From NCBI GenBank assembly GCA_029263395.1, contig JAJCXO010000270.1, forward strand, positions 1-48,800: 48,800 bases of DNA, in the 5' to 3' direction. The position numbers and the translations under genes were made by a program. This DNA is from Acidobacteriota bacterium (lineage in GTDB: Bacteria; Acidobacteriota; Thermoanaerobaculia; Multivoradales; J023). The notes under the pieces were generated by a model. It was not told where the DNA came from. It did not search any database and was given only the letters and a program-made list of their open reading frames with translations. Shown here piece after piece: positions 25,740 through 34,212 of the stretch (its first letter is position 1; each line of letters opens with the position of its first letter).

Positions 25740-26192
25740 ATGGAGATTATCCTCTTGGAGGACGTGCGCCACCTCGGTGAGCGTGGTCAAGTCGTCAACG
25801 TCAAGCCGGGTTTTGCCCGTAACTATCTGCTGCCGCGAGGCTCCGCCCTGGTGGCGAGCAAAGGCAACAAAGCCTTTTTCGACCAGCAGCGCAAGAAGAT
25901 CGACGCTCGCCACACCAAGGAGCGTAACGAGGCCGCTGAGATCGCCCTGTCGATTTCAGAGCTTGATATCCGGGTCGCCAAGCGAGTCGGGGAGCGGGAT
26001 ACGCTCTATGGCTCGGTGACAACCAGCGAGATCGCTGGGTTGCTCAAGAGTAAGGGGGTCACTGTCAACAAACGACGGATCGATCTCGGAGGCGTGACCG
26101 GCCTCAAGACCCTTGGTGAGCACAAAGTCGGGATCGATTTGCATCCCGAAGTTACCGCCGAACTCATCGTGAAGGTCGTCGCGGAAGAGTAG
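25740..26192 (+). CDS. rplI: 50S ribosomal protein L9
   Basis: A 150-aa protein of normal length. L9 has two RNA-binding domains joined by a long helix. The N-terminal domain reads MEIILLEDVRHLGERGQVV and KPGFARNYLLPRGSA, the connecting helix is charged, and the C-terminal domain reads TLYGSVTTSEIAGLLKSKG and LKTLGEHKVGIDLHPEV. GGAGAG precedes ATG 25740. It is the last gene of the operon, closed by a terminator 15 bases after the stop. Confidence 0.97.
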   Translation: MEIILLEDVRHLGERGQVVNVKPGFARNYLLPRGSALVASKGNKAFFDQQRKKIDARHTKERNEAAEIALSISELDIRVAKRVGERDTLYGSVTTSEIAGLLKSKGVTVNKRRIDLGGVTGLKTLGEHKVGIDLHPEVTAELIVKVVAEE

Positions 26193-26206
26193 CCGGCCCT
26201 GGCCAC

Positions 26207-26236
26207 CACGGAGCCCTTACGGGCTCCGTGTTTGGT
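26207..26236 (+). terminator. Terminator of the rpsF-rpsR-rplI operon
   Basis: CACGGAGCCC (26207-26216) and GGGCTCCGTG (26221-26230) form a perfect 10-bp stem with a TTAC loop, followed by TTTGGTTT. Confidence 0.88.
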
Positions 26237-26300
26237 TTGTCCCTCTAGCTTCCGTCAGCACAGCCGCACTTAGCAGACCCAGTCGAGCGGGGCTCTCGCC

Positions 26301-27581
26301 ATGAAAGACGACAACCCAACTGGCGACCGTCTCGCCCCCCGAGATCGCCCTGAGACAGCACTACCGCGTGACGAGGGAGATGGCACGCCTGGTGGGACTG
26401 GGGCACCGTCTCGAAGCGAGGCTGGAGAGCCGGCGATTGGTTTATTCGTCGGTGAGCCGACGCGGGACCTGTCGCATTGGGCCTGGCTATGGACGGCGGA
26501 TCGTGAGTTCCCACTCGCCAGTCATCGGCGGGGTCCAGTGGGCTGGGTTGTCACGCTGGTCAAACGATTCCTGCGGCCGATCGTCAAGTTCCCGCTCAAC
26601 GACCTGTGGGATCGCCAGCGTACCTACAACCTGATCCTGCTCGAAACCGTCACCCGTCAGGCGTCGGAGTTCCAGAGCGCGATCGAGGCGCATGCCCGCT
26701 TGTTGGAGAAGCTCGATCATCGTACGACCGTTGGTCTCACCGACGTCATGCGGCACAACGACGCGCTGTTTGCCCGTGTTGATCAGAAGCTCGATCGGTA
26801 CCGGCGCGAGACCAAGGATCTGTGGAATCGGCTCGGGGCGTTCATCGCAACCGTCGATTCGGGGGCTCCGCAGTCGCTGGCCGCGACTCAGGAAGAGCAA
26901 GGCTACGTCGAACTCGAAAAACGCCATCGCGGGTCAGAAGAAGAGATCACCGAGCGGATCTCTACCTATTTGCCTTATCTCAAGGGCAAAGGCGAAGTCC
27001 TCGACCTCGGCTGTGGCCGCGGTGAAGCACTACGGTTGTTCGCTAGCCACGGGATTGCGGTCCGTGGGGTCGACTCGTCGAGCGAGATGGTGGCGCGCTG
27101 TCTCGAGAACGGGTTGAAGGCCGAGCAGGGGGACTTGTTCGAAGTGCTGGCCCGCGCCGAAGAAGGGTCACTGGGCGGGGTGGTGTCGTTCCACGTCGTC
27201 GAGCACTTGGCCTCGGATTCGCTCGAGCGACTGGTACGCCTGGCGTGGCGTGCTCTGCGTCGTGGTGGAGTACTGATCTTGGAGACCCCGAGCCCACTGT
27301 CTGTAGTGATGTCGGCACGTAACTTCTGGGTCGACCCGACCCATCGTCGGCCAGTCCATCCGGCGAGTCTCGAAATCACCTTTCGGGAAGCTGGATTCGA
27401 ACCGGTGCACCGCATCGACCTGCACCCGTTTCCGGACGACGAGCGGTTGCCCGAGATCGATATCTCACGACTGCCGGAAGATCAGCGAATTTTGGCCGAT
27501 CAAGTCAATCGACTACGCGACATTCTCGACGATCTGCTGTTTGGTAATCGCGACTTCGGCCTGGTCGGCATCAAGTCTTAA
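26301..27581 (+). CDS. Coiled-coil class I methyltransferase, likely cell-surface polysaccharide related
   Basis: A 426-aa protein. Residues 1-60 are a low-complexity charged and Pro/Gly-rich tail. Residues about 80-200 are helical, with heptad-like charged segments (VKFPLNDLWDRQRTYNLILL, NDALFARVDQKLDRYRR). The C-terminal half is a methyltransferase with motif I VLDLGCGRGEALRLF, an acidic second strand in VRGVDSSSEMVARC, then VVSFHVVEHLASDSLERLV and RRGGVLILETPSP. The YVELEKRHRGSEEEITER lead-in and the NFWVDPTHRRPVHP segment resemble methyltransferases linked to O-antigen or glycan chain ends. That role is inferred; no glycan genes are adjacent. The start is ATG 26301 with a weak ribosome site. 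Confidence 0.82.
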   Translation: MKDDNPTGDRLAPRDRPETALPRDEGDGTPGGTGAPSRSEAGEPAIGLFVGEPTRDLSHWAWLWTADREFPLASHRRGPVGWVVTLVKRFLRPIVKFPLNDLWDRQRTYNLILLETVTRQASEFQSAIEAHARLLEKLDHRTTVGLTDVMRHNDALFARVDQKLDRYRRETKDLWNRLGAFIATVDSGAPQSLAATQEEQGYVELEKRHRGSEEEITERISTYLPYLKGKGEVLDLGCGRGEALRLFASHGIAVRGVDSSSEMVARCLENGLKAEQGDLFEVLARAEEGSLGGVVSFHVVEHLASDSLERLVRLAWRALRRGGVLILETPSPLSVVMSARNFWVDPTHRRPVHPASLEITFREAGFEPVHRIDLHPFPDDERLPEIDISRLPEDQRILADQVNRLRDILDDLLFGNRDFGLVGIKS

Positions 27582-27598
27582 CAGGCTGTGGCAAAAGT

Positions 27599-30496
27599 CT
27601 AGCCGGCGGGTTGGGCTGACGGTCCGTCGTCCTTGTTTTTCCAAACGTCCTGTACCGTCGACCAGTCGCTGATTTCGGCCGGCATCTGCTCGCCTTCCTT
27701 GGGAACGTAGAACGGCTCCTGGAGATACCAGGGGAGCGCCATGATTCGGGCCCACTCTTGATCGTGCCGGTTCTTGGGTTCGGTGCCTTCGACAAACACC
27801 TCTTGTACGACGCGTTCACTACCGACACTCGCAAGTAGGCCGGAGCCCAGGTCAACCTCCACCTGCCGCACCCCAGGGGGCGGAGTGAAGGTTTCGCCGT
27901 TCTGCAGCCAACCATCTTCGAGACCTCGTCGTACCACCGCTTCCCAGATCGGCAGGGCGGCATGCGCCCCGGTCATGCCACGACCGAGGAATCGCTTCTT
28001 GTCGTAGCCGACCCACGACAGGATGGTGTAGCGCGGGGTGAAACCAGCGAACCAGGCGTCGGTGTAGGAGTCGGTGGTGCCGGTTTTACCGGCAGTTTGG
28101 ATTTCGAGCCTGGCCAATCGCGCAGCGCCTGTGCCGCGCACCGCAACACCGCGCAAGATGTCGGTCATGACGTAGGCGACCGCCGGGGACATCGCCTTGT
28201 GCGCGCGGGGTTGATGTTCTTCGAGCAGGCGCCCATTGCGGGACGTGACCCGTTCGATCGTGTAGGGTGCGACATACACCCCTTGGTTGACGAAGGTGGC
28301 GTAAGCCGCAGCGAGCTCGATGGGGGTCATCTCGGAGGTACCCAGGGCCAAGCTGGCATAAGGCGGTAGGTCCGATTCGATGCCACAGCGGCGGCTGAAG
28401 TTGATCACCTGTTCGAAGCCGACCAGATCGAGGAGCTTGACCGAGGTGACGTTGATCGACAACTCGAGGGCCCGACGCAAGGTCAAGATACCCTCGTAGC
28501 GGCGATAGAAGTTGCGCGGACTGTAGTCGGGCTGGTTGGGACCGCCAGGGAAGACCACCGGTCCGTCGAACAGGGTGTCGGCAGCGGTGTAGCCATTCTC
28601 GAGCGCTGCGCCGAAGACGAAGGGTTTGAACGCCGAACCAACCTGTCGCCGGGCCTGCGTCGCACGATTGAACTCGTTGCGGTCGAAGTTCCAACCACCC
28701 ACCATCGCTCGCACGGCTCCGGTGGACGACTCGATGACCAGGACCGCAGCCTCCATCTCGGGCTCTTGCTCGAGCATCAACACCGGTTCTTCGGCGTCTT
28801 CTGGCAGTTCGAGACGGAACCATGCGATATCGCCTCGCTTCAGCAACTTGTCGGGGCGGCCTTTGCGGGTCCATTTGATGCCATCGGCAGTTAGTGAGTA
28901 GGTCCGGGGGCCGATCCGGACCTCGGCGCTCTGCCGATCCGATGCCAGCACCAGGCCTTCGTACCACTCGCCAGGTTCTGGCTCAGCATCGAACCAAGAT
29001 GGCAGCTTGACCTCCTCCAGGTTTTCGTCTTCGAGATGGTCCTTGGCGCCACGCCAACCTTTCTCGTGATCGAGAGCGGAGAGTTGTTCTCGCACAGCGA
29101 GATCGGCGGCGTGTTGGATCTGGCGATCCATGGTGGTGTAGGCCCGCAGTCCGCGGTCGTAGAGTTCGGTTTCACCGTAATGGGAGATCAAGTAGCGTCG
29201 AACTTCTTCGGCGAAGTACGGCCCAACTCGCGTCTCCTTGCGACGTTGGGTGACCAGCAACGGCTCGGCGCGAGTGCTGGCGAGTTCCTCCGGTGTGATC
29301 AGGCCAACTGCCGCCATGCGGCCGAGCACGATGTTGCGACGTTTGATCACCAGCTCGGGCCGGCGATACACGCTGTAGTCGCTCGGTCGCTGGGGGATAC
29401 CGGCGAGGGTGGCGGCCTCGGCCAGCGTCAAGTCAGCCACTGTCTTGTTGAAGTAGTTTTGTGAAGCCGCCTCCATACCGTAGTTGCCGTGCCCGAGATT
29501 GATCATGTTGGCGTACATGGTCAAGATCTGCTGTTTCGAGAATTTCTTCTCGAGTTCGACGGCGAGGAGGGCTTCTTCGATTTTCCGTTTGAAGTGTTTC
29601 TCGCGGGATAATTGGAAAACATCCCGTGCCAGCTGCATCGTGATCGTCGAGGCGCCTTCGGCGCTGCGGCCGGCGCGTAGGTTCTTGATTACGGCGCGGG
29701 CGATCGATTTGAGATCGATACCACCGTGTTTGAAGAAGTTGGCGTCTTCGGTCGCGAGGATTGCGTTCTGCAGCAGCGGTGGTAACTCGCCCTCTTCGAG
29801 TAGCAATCGATTTTCCCGTGAGTAGCTGTGATAGGCGTACTGAGCGAGCGCCTCGGCGTCGATCTCGGCGGACGGAGCGGTCTGATTCTCGAGTTCGTCG
29901 AGAGCTTCCCGGTCATAAACCAGGGTGACCAGTTTGGGCACGAAGTCGTCGATGGTCTCGACTTGTGGGCGGTCGATGGATGCCGCGACACCGATGCCGG
30001 TTGCTGCCGCGGCCAAGCCGGCGAGGATAGGGTAAACAGCAAAAAGCATCACCCTACGACGGCGCTTGGAGCCGCCGGCCGCAACGGCGACCCGAGTGCC
30101 CGAGGATGCCTGGGGCTTGGGCGTTTTTGCCTGGGGAGGCGGTGGCTGAGCTGACCGAGACTGTGATGGCCGTGAGACCTGCGATAGAGGCGTCTCAGAC
30201 AGTGATGTTGCAGCCGTCGGCTGAGCCGTCGTCTGAGCCGGTATCGCCTGAGCCGGTGTCGCCTGAGCCGGTGTCGTCTGAGCCGGTGTCGCCTGGACCG
30301 GTGTCGTCTGAGCCGGTGTCGCCTGGACCGGTGGCGACGGTGTCACCTGTGCCTTCGATTCTAGTCCGGACTCAAGAGGCTCAGGGCGCTCGCTGTCGGG
30401 GCTCGAGGCTGCTGAAATCGGCGCGCTCGTCGGTGAATCCGATGGCGCTTCCGAGGGTTTGTTTTGCGGAGTGTCGGAGAAAGGGTCATTAGCCAT
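27599..30496 (-). CDS. Class A penicillin-binding protein (bifunctional PBP1)
   Basis: A 965-aa peptidoglycan synthase. An N-terminal cytoplasmic tail of about 145 aa is Pro/Thr/Ala/Gln-rich, including TPAQTTPVQATPAQTTPAQA-type 5-residue repeats. It is followed by an RRRR patch and one transmembrane helix (MLFAVYPILAGLAAAATGI). The GT51 glycosyltransferase domain has the catalytic Glu in ILATEDANFFKHGG, then EGASTITMQLARDVF. The transpeptidase domain has the acylated Ser in GSAFKPF (SxxK), SIN as the SxN motif, and KTGTTDSYTDAWFAG. The C-terminal tail is hydrophilic. The 23 bp between its start and uvrB is too short for ordinary promoters on both sides, and the start has no clear ribosome site. 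Confidence 0.93.
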   Translation of the reverse strand: MANDPFSDTPQNKPSEAPSDSPTSAPISAASSPDSERPEPLESGLESKAQVTPSPPVQATPAQTTPVQATPAQTTPAQATPAQAIPAQTTAQPTAATSLSETPLSQVSRPSQSRSAQPPPPQAKTPKPQASSGTRVAVAAGGSKRRRRVMLFAVYPILAGLAAAATGIGVAASIDRPQVETIDDFVPKLVTLVYDREALDELENQTAPSAEIDAEALAQYAYHSYSRENRLLLEEGELPPLLQNAILATEDANFFKHGGIDLKSIARAVIKNLRAGRSAEGASTITMQLARDVFQLSREKHFKRKIEEALLAVELEKKFSKQQILTMYANMINLGHGNYGMEAASQNYFNKTVADLTLAEAATLAGIPQRPSDYSVYRRPELVIKRRNIVLGRMAAVGLITPEELASTRAEPLLVTQRRKETRVGPYFAEEVRRYLISHYGETELYDRGLRAYTTMDRQIQHAADLAVREQLSALDHEKGWRGAKDHLEDENLEEVKLPSWFDAEPEPGEWYEGLVLASDRQSAEVRIGPRTYSLTADGIKWTRKGRPDKLLKRGDIAWFRLELPEDAEEPVLMLEQEPEMEAAVLVIESSTGAVRAMVGGWNFDRNEFNRATQARRQVGSAFKPFVFGAALENGYTAADTLFDGPVVFPGGPNQPDYSPRNFYRRYEGILTLRRALELSINVTSVKLLDLVGFEQVINFSRRCGIESDLPPYASLALGTSEMTPIELAAAYATFVNQGVYVAPYTIERVTSRNGRLLEEHQPRAHKAMSPAVAYVMTDILRGVAVRGTGAARLARLEIQTAGKTGTTDSYTDAWFAGFTPRYTILSWVGYDKKRFLGRGMTGAHAALPIWEAVVRRGLEDGWLQNGETFTPPPGVRQVEVDLGSGLLASVGSERVVQEVFVEGTEPKNRHDQEWARIMALPWYLQEPFYVPKEGEQMPAEISDWSTVQDVWKNKDDGPSAQPAG
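30235..30337 (-). repeat. 15-bp tandem repeat in the PBP N-terminal tail
   Basis: About seven copies of a 15-bp unit of the GAGCCGGTGTCGCCT type encode the TPAQx/TPVQx pentapeptide repeats. The codons vary little, so the array looks recently expanded. Confidence 0.85.
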
Positions 30497-30519
30497 GAAC
30501 TCATTATACGATCTCGGTC

Positions 30520-32511
30520 ATGGCGAACTTTCAACTCGTGTCTCCGTTCTCTCCCCAGGGTGATCAGCCGCAGGCCATCGCCGAGTTGGTGGCCGGTATC
30601 GAGGCTGGCGATAAACACCAGGTGCTGCTGGGCGTCACCGGTTCGGGCAAGACGTTTTCGATCGCCAAAGTGGTCGAAACGATCAACCGGCCAACCCTGG
30701 TCTTGTCCCACAACAAGACCTTGGCTGCACAGTTGTTCCAGGAGTTTCGTAGCTTCTTCCCACACAACGCGGTCGAGTTCTTCGTTTCCTACTACGACTA
30801 TTACCAGCCCGAGGCCTACGTCCCACAGAGCGACACCTATATCGAAAAAGAGACCTCGATCAACGAGGAGATCGATCGCCTGCGCCTGCGGGCCACTAAA
30901 TCACTGTTCGACCGCCGTGACGTGCTGATCGTGGCGTCGGTGTCCTGCATTTATGGTCTTGGCTCGCCGGAGACCTTCCACGGCATGTTGACCTTCTTCG
31001 AGGTTGGTGATGAGTCAGGGATGGACGAGGCCATCCGTCATCTGGTCGAGATGCAGTACGACCGCACCCAACTCGACCTCTTCCATGGTGCCTTCCGCGC
31101 TCGCGGTGACGTGTTGGAGATCCTGCCGGCTTACGAGGAACTCGGCATTAGGGTCGAGTATTTCGGCGACGAGGTCGAGCGTATCAGCCGCTTCGACGTC
31201 TTACGTGGCGAAGTCCTGGACGAAATCGATCGCATTGCGGTGTATCCCAAGACCCACTATGTGACCCCGAAGGATCGCTTGGAGCGCGCCGTCGAGACGA
31301 TCCGAGACGAGCTCGAGGATCGTCTCGATGAGCTCGAACAGCAGGGTAAGTTGCTCGAACGTCAGCGACTCGAGCAGCGTACCCGGTTCGACCTCGAGAT
31401 GTTGCGCGAGATGGGCTTCTGCCACGGCATCGAGAATTATTCTCGCCATCTCACCGGGCAACTCCCTGGCGAGCCGCCTCCGACGCTGCTCGACTATTTC
31501 CCCGACGATGTGCTGCTGGTGGTCGACGAGAGTCACCAGAGCTTGCCGCAGGTGCGCGGCATGTTCAATGGTGATCGCGCCCGCAAACAGAACCTGGTCG
31601 ACTTCGGCTTCCGGCTGCCGAGCGCGCTCGACAATCGGCCGCTGACGTTCGAGGAGTTCGATAATCGGATGGGGCAGCGGATCTACGTTTCGGCCACGCC
31701 AGCGCCGTGGGAGCTCGAGCAGGCCGGCGGCGTGGTCGTCGAACAGCTGATTCGACCGACTGGCCTGGTTGATCCCGAAGTCATCGTCCGACCGGCTCGT
31801 GGCCAAGTCGACGACCTTCTGGCAGAAGTACGCGAGGTGGCGGCGCGTGGCGAACGGGTGCTGGTGACCACCCTCACCAAACGCATGGCCGAGGAGTTGA
31901 CGCAATATTTCACCGAGCTCGGGGTGCGGGTGCGTTACCTCCACAGCGACATTGTTGCCATGGAGCGGGTAGAAATCATCGCCAACTTGCGACGGGGTGA
32001 ATTTGATGTTCTGGTCGGCATCAACCTGTTGCGGGAGGGGCTCGATCTGCCGGAGGTCTCGCTGGTGGCGATTCTTGACGCGGACAAAGAGGGGTTCCTA
32101 CGCAGTGAAACATCTCTCGTCCAAACCTCCGGCCGGGCGGCCCGCAATGCTCAGGGCCGGGTCATCTTTTATGCCGACAAAGAAACTGACTCCATGCGCC
32201 ATTCGATCCGGGAGACTCGGCGTCGTCGGCTGCGCCAGGAAGCGTACAATCAGGAGCATGGCATCGAGCCTCAGACCATCCTCAAAGACATCCACAGTCC
32301 TTTGGTGCGGATGAGTCAGCTCGACTACTATCCAGCCGGCGGCGGTCTGGTTTCGGAAGTCGCTGAGCCCGACGTGCCACTCAGCCAGCAGATCACGAGG
32401 GCCGAGAAGGAGATGAAAGCAGCTGCCAAGCGCCTCGAATTCGAAGAGGCGGCGATGTTGCGGGATCGGTTGAAGGAGCTGCGAGAGTTACAGATTTTCG
32501 CTGACAGATAG
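30520..32511 (+). CDS. uvrB: Excinuclease ABC subunit B
   Basis: A 663-aa UvrB, the damage-verifying helicase of nucleotide excision repair. It has the family start [20 protein letters not shown], Walker [26 protein letters not shown], the beta-hairpin region [20 protein letters not shown], the DEAD-like [16 protein letters not shown], and helicase motif [17 protein letters not shown]. The UVR domain lies at the C-terminus ([20 protein letters not shown]). ATG 30520 fits homology but has no Shine-Dalgarno; TATACGAT lies about 10 bases upstream. A leaderless transcript or a promoter inside the divergent PBP gene is possible. Confidence 0.97.
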   Translation: MANFQLVSPFSPQGDQPQAIAELVAGIEAGDKHQVLLGVTGSGKTFSIAKVVETINRPTLVLSHNKTLAAQLFQEFRSFFPHNAVEFFVSYYDYYQPEAYVPQSDTYIEKETSINEEIDRLRLRATKSLFDRRDVLIVASVSCIYGLGSPETFHGMLTFFEVGDESGMDEAIRHLVEMQYDRTQLDLFHGAFRARGDVLEILPAYEELGIRVEYFGDEVERISRFDVLRGEVLDEIDRIAVYPKTHYVTPKDRLERAVETIRDELEDRLDELEQQGKLLERQRLEQRTRFDLEMLREMGFCHGIENYSRHLTGQLPGEPPPTLLDYFPDDVLLVVDESHQSLPQVRGMFNGDRARKQNLVDFGFRLPSALDNRPLTFEEFDNRMGQRIYVSATPAPWELEQAGGVVVEQLIRPTGLVDPEVIVRPARGQVDDLLAEVREVAARGERVLVTTLTKRMAEELTQYFTELGVRVRYLHSDIVAMERVEIIANLRRGEFDVLVGINLLREGLDLPEVSLVAILDADKEGFLRSETSLVQTSGRAARNAQGRVIFYADKETDSMRHSIRETRRRRLRQEAYNQEHGIEPQTILKDIHSPLVRMSQLDYYPAGGGLVSEVAEPDVPLSQQITRAEKEMKAAAKRLEFEEAAMLRDRLKELRELQIFADR

Positions 32512-32581
32512 CCGCTGATGGGTAGACAAACCGCGAGGAAACCCCGCATCGATCTCGACCCAATGGGCTTGAGGTGTCGAC

Positions 32582-33490
32582 TTGCCTAGCCTGCGCGCAC
32601 GTGCTTTCAACGCTCTGCTCGAGCATCGTCATTGGCTTCGGCTGAGAGCGGTTAGACCGACAGTCGATCGGTCGACGTCGATCCATGAGCTACGTCGACG
32701 CGCGGACCGTGTGGCAGCGATCTTTTGTCGAGTGCCAACTGATATCGAGGTGTCGCCAATCGACCGTCGAGGAGTGAGAGGGGAGTGGGTCCATGCGCGA
32801 GGCGGTGACCCCGAACGTGTCGTCCTCTATCTACATGGAGGTTGTTACGTGATGGGCTCCGCAGCTGCTCGCCGTGGGTTCGTAGCCAGGCTAGCTCGGA
32901 GCAGTGGACTCGATGTGTTGAACCTCGACTATCGCCTCGCTCCCGAAGATCCTTTTCCAGCGGCTCTCGAGGATGTCGTTGCGGCGTTCGATGGATTGTT
33001 GGAGCAGGGCCTGGCGCCGTCGCGCATCGTGCTGGCCGGAGATTCCGCCGGCGGTGGCCTGTGCCTGGCGACGCTCTTGGCGCTTCGCGACCGGGGTTGC
33101 TCCCTGCCGGCGGCAGCCGTGGCAATTTCACCTTGGGTGGATTTGGCGTGTGCGTGTCACAACGGCAACGATCCGGTGGTGGCGCAGGGTGCCTGGGACG
33201 TCTTCGGCCGGTGTTATGCCGGCGAGCGCAACCTTCGAGATCCGCTCATCTCGCCACTGTATGGAGACTTGACTGGGCTGCCGCCGCTGTACCTTTCGGT
33301 AGGAGACAACGAAGTACTCCTCGCTGAGGTCGAGTTGTTTGCCGACAAGGCGCGAGCCGTTGGGGTCGAGGTCACGCAGTGCGTCGGCAAGGGCATGGTG
33401 CATACCTACCCCCTGTTCGTGCCGTGGATTCCCGAAGCCAGTTCCGTGTTCGACGGGATCGCCGGATTCGTCCGCCAGCAGCTGGGTTGA
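32582..33490 (+). CDS. Alpha/beta hydrolase, hormone-sensitive-lipase-like
   Basis: A 302-aa esterase or lipase. It carries the HSL-family oxyanion motif in VVLYLHGGCYVMG, the nucleophile Ser in VLAGDSAGGGLCLA, the catalytic Asp in LPPLYLSVGDNEVL, and His near the C-terminus in KGMVHTYPLF. LNLDYRLAPEDPFPAALED is also typical. The enzyme is probably cytoplasmic, with no signal peptide. It starts at TTG 32582 after GAGGTG; no better in-frame ATG is present. Substrates are likely small acyl esters. It lies 70 bases after uvrB on the same strand and may be read through from it. Confidence 0.88.
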   Translation: MPSLRARAFNALLEHRHWLRLRAVRPTVDRSTSIHELRRRADRVAAIFCRVPTDIEVSPIDRRGVRGEWVHARGGDPERVVLYLHGGCYVMGSAAARRGFVARLARSSGLDVLNLDYRLAPEDPFPAALEDVVAAFDGLLEQGLAPSRIVLAGDSAGGGLCLATLLALRDRGCSLPAAAVAISPWVDLACACHNGNDPVVAQGAWDVFGRCYAGERNLRDPLISPLYGDLTGLPPLYLSVGDNEVLLAEVELFADKARAVGVEVTQCVGKGMVHTYPLFVPWIPEASSVFDGIAGFVRQQLG

Positions 33491-33496
33491 GCGTGG

Positions 33497-33688
33497 TCAA
33501 GCATCGAAGAAGATGTCCTCGATTGGCTGCTCGAATAAACGGGAGATCTTGAAGGCGAGGGGTAGGCTGGGATCGTACTTGCCGGTCTCGATCGCGTTGA
33601 CAGTCTGCCTCGAGACCTCGAGTCCGGCCGCGAGCTGCGCCTGCGTCCAATTACGCTCGGCCCGCAGCACCTTGAGGCGGTTCTTCAC
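33497..33688 (-). CDS. Small XRE/Cro-type regulator
   Basis: A 63-aa helix-turn-helix protein, MKNRLKVLRAERNWTQ, AQLAAGLEVSRQTVNAIETG and KYDPSLPLAFKISRLF. It is a near-minimal Cro/CI domain of the YozG-like group. It overlaps the end of the preceding membrane-protein gene by four bases (ATGA), so the two are translated together. Such regulators usually repress their own two-gene operon. The promoter at 34158-34186 overlaps a palindrome that is a good operator candidate. Confidence 0.92.
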   Translation of the reverse strand: MKNRLKVLRAERNWTQAQLAAGLEVSRQTVNAIETGKYDPSLPLAFKISRLFEQPIEDIFFDA

Positions 33689-34113
33689 CAGTACCGTCTC
33701 CAGCCGAAGATCGTGCCGGCTGAGTAGAGGACCGCCATCACCGTAATGGCATCAGCGAGGTCGGCTTTGGGGGCTCCGAGCCGCTCGCAGATCGCATAGG
33801 TAGAAATTGCCAAGAACGTGCCGCCAAAACCCAGAGCCAGAGCTCGCAGTTGGACGATGCGTTGTAGTTCGTCGGCCTCGCGAATGAAGCGGCTGTAGGC
33901 CATCAGCACCAACACACCGAAGACGGTTGGTATTGCCGCGATCAGTAGTTGGACCGGTCCCTCCGGCAACAAGTCTCGCTTCAGGAGTTGTGAGCTGCCG
34001 GCGAAGCAGATCGCCCACGCCAGGATCGCACCGCCCGCGCGGAGCGCATTATGGGTGTCTTTCTTGGTATCTCCACATCGCATCCAGAGCGGTTCGCTCG
34101 TGGTTTCGGCCAT
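33685..34113 (-). CDS. Membrane protein paired with the XRE regulator
   Basis: A 142-aa protein starting MAETTSEPLWMRC at ATG 34113, with AAAGGA upstream. The longer GTG start at 34152 would place the start within the promoter leader. Four hydrophobic segments are visible (AGGAILAWAICFAGSSQLL, VQLLIAAIPTVFGVLVLMAY, LALGFGGTFLAISTYAI, ADAITVMAVLYSAGTIFGW). The pairing of a small membrane protein with a YozG-like regulator is a recurrent bacterial arrangement. Its function is not established. Confidence 0.75.
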   Translation of the reverse strand: MAETTSEPLWMRCGDTKKDTHNALRAGGAILAWAICFAGSSQLLKRDLLPEGPVQLLIAAIPTVFGVLVLMAYSRFIREADELQRIVQLRALALGFGGTFLAISTYAICERLGAPKADLADAITVMAVLYSAGTIFGWRRYW

Positions 34114-34157
34114 GTCGTATATCCTTTTCAATATGTCGTGTTTGCTTGACACGCAGG

Positions 34158-34199
34158 AGTGTAGAGCTCACACGACGATATGTCAAGGATGGTTGACAT
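34158..34199 (-). promoter_or_regulatory. Sigma-70 promoter with overlapping palindromic operator
   Basis: On the minus strand TTGACA (34186-34181) and TACACT (34163-34158) are 17 bases apart. The perfect inverted repeat ATGTCAA-N6-TTGACAT (34180-34199) covers the -35 box. A further TGTCAA half-site lies in the leader, at about 34145-34150. Autoregulation by the XRE protein is inferred. Confidence 0.7.
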
Positions 34200-34212
34200 C
34201 CGTGCGACTGAA

